Below are positions 7,456 to 11,012 of a stretch of 11,012 nucleotides of DNA, piece after piece. The stretch spans positions 1 through 11,012 of the forward strand of contig JBELLF010000032.1 of NCBI GenBank assembly GCA_042088875.1. The letters run 5' to 3'. A program made the position numbers and the translations under genes. Positions within the stretch are counted from its first letter, which is position 1, and every line of letters starts with the position of its first letter. This DNA comes from Marisimplicoccus framensis_A. GTDB taxonomy: Bacteria > Bacteroidota > Bacteroidia > Flavobacteriales > Flavobacteriaceae. Under the pieces are notes generated by a model. The model had not been told where the DNA came from and did not search any database. It was given only the letters and a program-made list of their open reading frames with translations.

Positions 7456-8784
7456 TTGTCTTCAACAATATTATCTTCTAAATCTAAAAGAAAGATCTCC
7501 TCTGTTGCTATTTATACTCTAGGTTGTAAATTAAACTTTTCTGAATCTTCTTATATATCAAAATCTTTAAAAGAAAACAATTATGAAATTGTTGATTTTA
7601 ATGATTATGCAGATGCATACGTTATTAATACATGCTCTGTAACGGAAAATGCAGATAAAAAATTCAAGTATTATGTAAAGCAGGCACAAAGAATCAATCC
7701 AGAAGCATTTATCGCTGCTATAGGTTGTTACGCACAATTAAAACCTAAGGAGCTACTTGATGTTGATGGAGTAGATTTAGTCCTTGGTGCATCTGATAAA
7801 TTTAACTTATTGGATTATTTAAATAATATTGATGATGATCTCTCTAGTAAAGTTCATTCATGTAATATAAATGAGGTCAACTTATTTAAAGAAAGTTATT
7901 CATTAAACCATAGAACTAGAGCATTTCTAAAAGTACAGGATGGTTGTGACTACAAATGTAGCTTTTGTACAATCCCACTTGCACGAGGTAAATCTAGAAG
8001 TGGTACAATAGAAAGTGTATTAAAAAATATAAAAATAATTGATTCACAGGAAATAAAAGAAATTGTGCTAACAGGTATTAACCTTGGTGATTTTGGTAAA
8101 AATGAGGAAAAGAATAATAAATTTAATTTTTACGATTTAATAAAAGAAATTGAAAATCTAAAAACAAACATTAGGTTTAGAATTTCTTCAATTGAACCTA
8201 ATTTATTGAGTAATGAAATTATTGAGTTTATAAGTAATAGTGAAAAATTTGTTCCTCATTTTCATATTCCACTTCAAAGTGGTAGTGACTCTATTCTCAA
8301 ACTCATGAGAAGAAGATATGATTCAAGTCTATACAAAAGTCGTATCAAAATGATAAAGGAATTAATGCCAGAGGCTTCAATCGGAGTAGATGTGATCGTT
8401 GGTTTTCCTGGAGAAGATGATGATAAATTTTTAGATAGTATGAATTTTATAGAGACACTTGATGTTTCATACCTCCATGTATTTACCTATTCTGAAAGAG
8501 AAAACACACGTGCAACAACCTTACCTGAAGTTGTTAATCCAAACACAAGATCTAAAAGAAGTAAGCTTATGAGACTTCTTTCAGGTAGAAAAAAATCTGA
8601 CTTCTATAAAAGTAAGATTGGTAATACATACAATGTTTTATTTGAGTCTGAAAATAAGAATGGATATATAGAAGGTTTTTCTGAAAACTATATTCGTTAT
8701 AGAACAATTTGGGATCCAAAATTGGTAGGAACTATTAAGAAAATGAAATTTAGTGAAATTGATCCACAAGGATTTGCAATTTAG
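7456..8784 (+). CDS. mtaB: tRNA t6A37 methylthiotransferase MtaB (radical SAM)
   Basis: This 442-residue enzyme adds a methylthio group at C2 of N6-threonylcarbamoyladenosine 37 in tRNAs reading ANN codons. The N-terminal methylthiotransferase domain holds the three cluster cysteines Cys24 (TLGCKLN), Cys60 (NTCSVT) and Cys91 (IGCYAQ). The radical SAM CxxxCxxC is Cys164, Cys168 and Cys171 (GCDYKCSFC), followed by TIPLARGKSRSG, which is typical of MtaB. Later motifs are PHFHIPLQSGSD and GVDVIVGFPGE, and a C-terminal TRAM-like RNA-binding region occupies about 380-442. All key cysteines are present. An in-frame stop at 7435-7437 and the conserved strand at residue 17 leave TTG at 7456-7458 as the only common start codon. 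It begins 11 bases after L31 and ends directly against the convergent GNAT gene. Confidence 0.95.
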   Translation: MSSTILSSKSKRKISSVAIYTLGCKLNFSESSYISKSLKENNYEIVDFNDYADAYVINTCSVTENADKKFKYYVKQAQRINPEAFIAAIGCYAQLKPKELLDVDGVDLVLGASDKFNLLDYLNNIDDDLSSKVHSCNINEVNLFKESYSLNHRTRAFLKVQDGCDYKCSFCTIPLARGKSRSGTIESVLKNIKIIDSQEIKEIVLTGINLGDFGKNEEKNNKFNFYDLIKEIENLKTNIRFRISSIEPNLLSNEIIEFISNSEKFVPHFHIPLQSGSDSILKLMRRRYDSSLYKSRIKMIKELMPEASIGVDVIVGFPGEDDDKFLDSMNFIETLDVSYLHVFTYSERENTRATTLPEVVNPNTRSKRSKLMRLLSGRKKSDFYKSKIGNTYNVLFESENKNGYIEGFSENYIRYRTIWDPKLVGTIKKMKFSEIDPQGFAI

Positions 8785-9078
8785 CTAAAGCTTTATCCCT
8801 ACCGGTAATAAATGCTTAAAGGCTTTGTTTTTTCTGACAAAACTAGCTATTCTAGGTGAGGTTGGTACAACTCTAAGGTTCTTATTTTCAATAAATTCTA
8901 AAACCTTTATTATGAAATGTTCTTCAAAAGATTTATCCCTAATTGTATCAGGTATATGAATTTTAGTTAAGAAAATTTTTCTTTCTTGTTCAGCGTATTC
9001 TATTCGTGCTAAAGAGTCTGAAATCTTGACTTCAAACTGTCTTAAAAACTCATTATTTTCGATAGTTATTTCGCGCAT
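8785..9078 (-). CDS. Small GNAT-like N-acetyltransferase (YjdJ/Acetyltransf_CG type) with degenerate CoA loop
   Basis: This is a 97-residue protein. The region LTKIHIPDTIRDKS, followed by a helix and LRVVPTSPRIASFVRKN, matches the outline of the short stand-alone GNAT family represented by E. coli YjdJ. In that family a strand, a VP...R/KGxGxG acetyl-CoA loop, a helix and a ...PxCPF strand follow one another. Here the glycine-rich loop is replaced by RDKSFEEH (47-54) and the usual Cys of PxCPF is Ser, so classical acetyltransferase activity is doubtful. From memory, flavobacteria carry a conserved version ending in LPVGIRI, close to LPVGIKL here; this needs a database search. I chose ATG at 9076-9078; a TTG six bases upstream is possible. 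The stop is TAG at 8785-8787, immediately against the mtaB TAG. The substrate is unknown. Confidence 0.7.
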   Translation of the reverse strand: MREITIENNEFLRQFEVKISDSLARIEYAEQERKIFLTKIHIPDTIRDKSFEEHFIIKVLEFIENKNLRVVPTSPRIASFVRKNKAFKHLLPVGIKL

Positions 9079-9097
9079 ATACAAAAAAGTCGGATAG

Positions 9098-9105
9098 CAA
9101 AGATA
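9098..9105 (-). promoter_or_regulatory. Bacteroidota -7 promoter box for the GNAT-like gene
   Basis: TATCTTTG matches TAnnTTTG exactly and lies 19 bases upstream of the ATG at 9078. Its first T is also the last T of the nine-T run that follows the hairpin at the end of the TPR gene. No -33 TTTG was seen. Confidence 0.5.
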
Positions 9106-9145
9106 AAAAAAAACTATTTAGTATAAAAAAAACCTTTTACTAAAT
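9105..9145 (-). terminator. AT-rich hairpin with T-run at the end of the TPR gene
   Basis: A perfect 8-bp inverted repeat, ATTTAGTA (9116-9123) and TACTAAAT (9138-9145), encloses a 14-base loop. On the minus strand it is followed after two bases by nine T residues (9113-9105). The layout is that of an intrinsic terminator for the leftward TPR gene, whose TAG stop lies in the first arm. The stem is AT-rich and therefore weak, so termination may be partial. Confidence 0.45.
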
Positions 9146-9655
9146 TCTTTTCATCTGCTCTTGCATTAACTTTATTTGAGCAGTAAGCATGTTGTGTTTA
9201 TCGAAAGACTTTGCTTCAGTTAGTAATGATTGGGCCTCTCTTTTTCTCCTCTTTTGCATCATAATTCCAGCAAGACTTAATTTAGCCATAGCAATATCAT
9301 GACTCATGCTTAAGCCTAGTTTTAAAGCTTCACGGAAATGTTTTTCTGCAATTGTTAGATTCTTCTGAGATTGGATTAGGCCATTTAAATAGTGGAAAAA
9401 ACCTTGTTGTTTTCTTACTAAGACATTCTTAGGATGCTTAATTAGCCTTAGTATTCTTTCAGTTTTATCAAAATCTTGTTTTCTTAAACTTAAAAAAGCG
9501 AATATTAAAACTTCATTTTTGAAATATAAAACTACTAGAAGAATTGAAAGAATAATTAGGAAAATTCCATTTCCTATAAATGTTTCTGTTATTTGGTATA
9601 CTCCGTATCCAAAAAGAGAAATAGATGCTATAAGCTTAATAATTTTTGGTATCAT
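9140..9655 (-). CDS. Small membrane-anchored TPR-like protein
   Basis: This 171-residue protein has two hydrophobic N-terminal segments (about 5-22 and 29-46) separated by a short polar turn, then a soluble helical part. Residues about 84-116 and 121-152 read as two TPR-like helical hairpins; the first includes AEKHFREALKLGL and the second KLSLAGIMMQKRRKREAQSL followed by LTEAKSFD. The C-terminus is basic and Gln/Met-rich. I recall similar short TPR proteins of unknown function in flavobacteria; TPR units generally mediate protein contacts, and no partner is evident here. It is divergent from rpmH, with starts 85 bases apart. The -7 box is only 8 bases from the ATG, suggesting a very short or absent leader. 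No enzymatic function is suggested. Confidence 0.82.
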   Translation of the reverse strand: MIPKIIKLIASISLFGYGVYQITETFIGNGIFLIILSILLVVLYFKNEVLIFAFLSLRKQDFDKTERILRLIKHPKNVLVRKQQGFFHYLNGLIQSQKNLTIAEKHFREALKLGLSMSHDIAMAKLSLAGIMMQKRRKREAQSLLTEAKSFDKHNMLTAQIKLMQEQMKRI

Positions 9656-9663
9656 ATTTAGTG

Positions 9664-9671
9664 CAAATTTA
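9664..9671 (-). promoter_or_regulatory. Bacteroidota -7 promoter box for the TPR gene
   Basis: TAAATTTG matches TAnnTTTG exactly. Only 8 bases separate it from the ATG at 9655, so the mRNA would be leaderless or nearly so. No -33 TTTG at normal spacing was found. Confidence 0.5.
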
Positions 9672-9711
9672 CAATTTAAAAATATTTATATGAAGTTGAA
9701 CAAAAAGATAT

Positions 9712-9719
9712 TATATTTG
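9712..9719 (+). promoter_or_regulatory. Bacteroidota -7 promoter box for rpmH
   Basis: TATATTTG matches TAnnTTTG exactly and ends 21 bases before the GTG start. A TTG at 9696-9698 lies upstream but only 13 bases away, shorter than the usual spacing, so it is not claimed as the -33 element. Confidence 0.55.
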
Positions 9720-9740
9720 CGTCCGATTAAATAGATAAAT

Positions 9741-9899
9741 GTGAAAAGGACTTATCAACCATCTAAGAGAAAAAGAAGAAATAAGCATGGTTTCATGGAT
9801 AGAATGTCAACTGCAAATGGACGAAGAGTTCTTGCAGGTAGGAGAGCTAAAGGTAGAAAAAAATTATCTGTATCAGATGAGTCTCGTCATAAAAAATAA
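9741..9899 (+). CDS. rpmH: Ribosomal protein L34
   Basis: This is a 52-residue, very basic large-subunit protein. It begins KRTYQPSKRKRRNKHGF after the start residue, has the conserved GRRVLAGRRAKGRKKL region, and ends SDESRHKK as in flavobacterial L34. The start is GTG at 9741-9743. The overlapping ATG at 9739-9741 is in another frame and runs straight into TGA, so it cannot be used. Length is full for Bacteroidota L34. It has its own promoter box upstream and a hairpin terminator 22 bases after the stop, so it is probably transcribed alone. In many bacteria rpmH lies near the origin with rnpA; here neither rnpA nor dnaA is adjacent, and carB follows. Confidence 0.97.
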   Translation: MKRTYQPSKRKRRNKHGFMDRMSTANGRRVLAGRRAKGRKKLSVSDESRHKK

Positions 9900-9921
9900 T
9901 TTTTAATAACTTTTTTTAGGT

Positions 9922-9947
9922 GGTGCTTTTATGGCACCTTTTTTTTT
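9922..9947 (+). terminator. Intrinsic terminator after rpmH
   Basis: GGTGCT (9922-9927) pairs with GGCACC (9933-9938), with five pairs plus one G-T at the loop, around TTTAT. Nine T residues follow (9939-9947). The position just after rpmH and the long T-run make this a good terminator. It ends only 17 bases before the carB start. Confidence 0.8.
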
Positions 9948-9954
9948 ATATTTT
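9947..9954 (+). promoter_or_regulatory. Possible near-consensus -7 box for carB
   Basis: TATATTTT differs from TAnnTTTG only at the last base and ends 10 bases before the carB ATG. It starts with the last T of the rpmH terminator run. No -33 element is visible because that region is the terminator hairpin. The alternative is that carB depends on read-through from rpmH. Confidence 0.3.
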
Positions 9955-9964
9955 AGTATGATTT

Positions 9965-11012
9965 ATGCCCAAGGATAAAAAAATTAAATCAATTCTTATA
10001 ATTGGCTCAGGACCTATAATTATTGGTCAAGCGTGTGAATTTGATTATTCTGGGTCTCAAGCTTTAAGATCGTTGAAGGAAGATGGGATTAAAACTATAC
10101 TTATTAATTCTAATCCTGCTACAATTATGACTGACCCTTCCATGGCAGATCATATATACTTAAAACCTCTTACAACAAAATCTATAATTGAAATATTAGA
10201 AATTCATGATGATATTGATGCTGTTCTTCCTACTATGGGAGGTCAGACTGCTTTAAATTTATGTATTGAAGCTCAAGAAAAACAGATTTGGTCTAGATTT
10301 AATATTGATATTATTGGTGTTGACATAGATGCTATTGAGATTACAGAGGATAGAGAGAAGTTTAGAACTTTATTGAATAAAATTAATATTCCAGTAGCCC
10401 CAGCTGAAAGTGCTGCATCTTTTTTAAAAGGTAAAGAAATAGCCCAAAGATTTGGTTTTCCTCTGGTTATTAGACCTTCATTTACACTTGGAGGTACTGG
10501 TGCATCTATAGTTTTTGAGGAAGAAAAATTTAATGATCTTCTTACAAGAGGTCTTGAATCATCCCCCATACACGAAGTATTAATTGACAAGGCTTTGATA
10601 GGTTGGAAAGAATATGAGTTAGAGCTTCTTAGAGATAAAAATGACAATATTGTAATTATCTGTACAATTGAAAATATGGATCCTATGGGAATTCATACAG
10701 GTGATTCAATAACTGTAGCACCTGCTATGACATTATCTGATACAACTTATCAGAGAATGAGAGATATGGCTATTAAAATGATGAAGAGTATTGGTGACTT
10801 TGCAGGCGGATGTAATGTTCAATTTGCTGTGAGTCCAGATGAAAAAGAAGATATTATTGCAATTGAAATTAACCCTAGAGTTTCAAGATCATCTGCATTA
10901 GCTTCCAAAGCCTCAGGTTATCCTATTGCTAAAGTTGCTGCTAAACTTGCTTTGGGTTATACTTTAGATGAGTTAAATAATCAAATCACTAAATCTACTT
11001 CTGCTCTTTTTG
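9965..11012 (+). CDS. carB: Carbamoyl-phosphate synthase large subunit, C-terminal part cut by window edge
   Basis: CarB makes carbamoyl phosphate for pyrimidine and arginine synthesis, using ammonia passed from the glutaminase subunit CarA in the cytoplasm. The 349 residues present cover the first (carboxyphosphate-forming) ATP-grasp half. They start MPKDKKIKSILIIGSGPIII, followed by GQACEFDYSGSQA, PTMGGQTALN (89-98), RPSFTLGGTG (170-179), IHTGDSITVAPA (243-254) and EINPRVSRSSALASKA (301-316). Arg130, Arg170, His244, Glu301 and Asn303 occupy the positions of the E. coli ATP-site residues (Arg129, Arg169, His243, Glu299, Asn301). The family is about 950-1070 residues, so roughly a third is visible and the frame is open to the edge. 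ATG 9965-9967 gives the normal N-terminus; the ATG at 9958 is out of frame and ends after six codons. carA is not in the window. Confidence 0.97.
   Translation, partial: MPKDKKIKSILIIGSGPIIIGQACEFDYSGSQALRSLKEDGIKTILINSNPATIMTDPSMADHIYLKPLTTKSIIEILEIHDDIDAVLPTMGGQTALNLCIEAQEKQIWSRFNIDIIGVDIDAIEITEDREKFRTLLNKINIPVAPAESAASFLKGKEIAQRFGFPLVIRPSFTLGGTGASIVFEEEKFNDLLTRGLESSPIHEVLIDKALIGWKEYELELLRDKNDNIVIICTIENMDPMGIHTGDSITVAPAMTLSDTTYQRMRDMAIKMMKSIGDFAGGCNVQFAVSPDEKEDIIAIEINPRVSRSSALASKASGYPIAKVAAKLALGYTLDELNNQITKSTSALF

Noticed and set aside
7155..7481. Open frame over the L31 repeats encoding Leu/Arg-rich repeats (LLKRLLLRH type).
   Set aside because: It is a shadow of the L31 gene. A 27-bp unit without stops in one register stays open in that frame throughout, and neither end matches an independent gene signal.
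10273..10647. Minus-strand open frame inside carB, and a plus-strand one at 9519-9734.
   Set aside because: The first is antisense to conserved ATP-grasp coding sequence. The second is antisense to the TPR gene and crosses into the promoter region upstream of rpmH.
9741..11012. Replication origin region suggested by rpmH.
   Set aside because: No dnaA, rnpA, yidC or cluster of DnaA boxes was seen; rpmH alone is not evidence of an origin.

Overview
The window is AT-rich, tightly packed bacterial chromosome, most likely from a member of the Bacteroidota and probably a marine flavobacterium with a compact genome. Three things support this. The ribosomal proteins L34 and L31 (type B) read like flavobacterial versions. 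A DUF4199 membrane protein sits next to a family-2 glycosyltransferase. The Bacteroidota -7 promoter word TAnnTTTG lies just upstream of five gene starts, while Shine-Dalgarno sequences are not evident. Almost every base is coding, and no gene-free stretch exceeds about 100 bases.

Left part (1-6853, minus strand). Four genes run leftward in the order DUF4199 membrane protein, polyprenyl-phosphate-type glycosyltransferase, MsbA-like ABC exporter and purL (FGAM synthase, cut by the left edge). Gaps are 8, 0 and 37 bases, so one transcript is likely. The first three act at the inner membrane and envelope; purL is purine biosynthesis.

Middle part (6944-8784, plus strand). Divergent from that cluster is a type B ribosomal protein L31 with an unusual, strongly acidic C-terminal tail built from seven 9-residue repeats. 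Eleven bases later comes mtaB, a radical-SAM tRNA methylthiotransferase that can only use a non-ATG start, probably TTG. Both products serve translation.

Right part (8785-11012). A small GNAT-like protein abuts mtaB tail to tail with no intergenic base. Next is a small membrane-anchored TPR-like protein on the minus strand, then divergently rpmH (L34, GTG start) with a clear terminator, and carB (carbamoyl-phosphate synthase large subunit, cut by the right edge).

Most of this is ordinary housekeeping sequence. I saw no mobile element, CRISPR array, RNA gene or defence system. The observations most worth a second look are the repeat-built acidic tail on L31 and two places where a terminator T-run runs directly into the next gene's -7 box.
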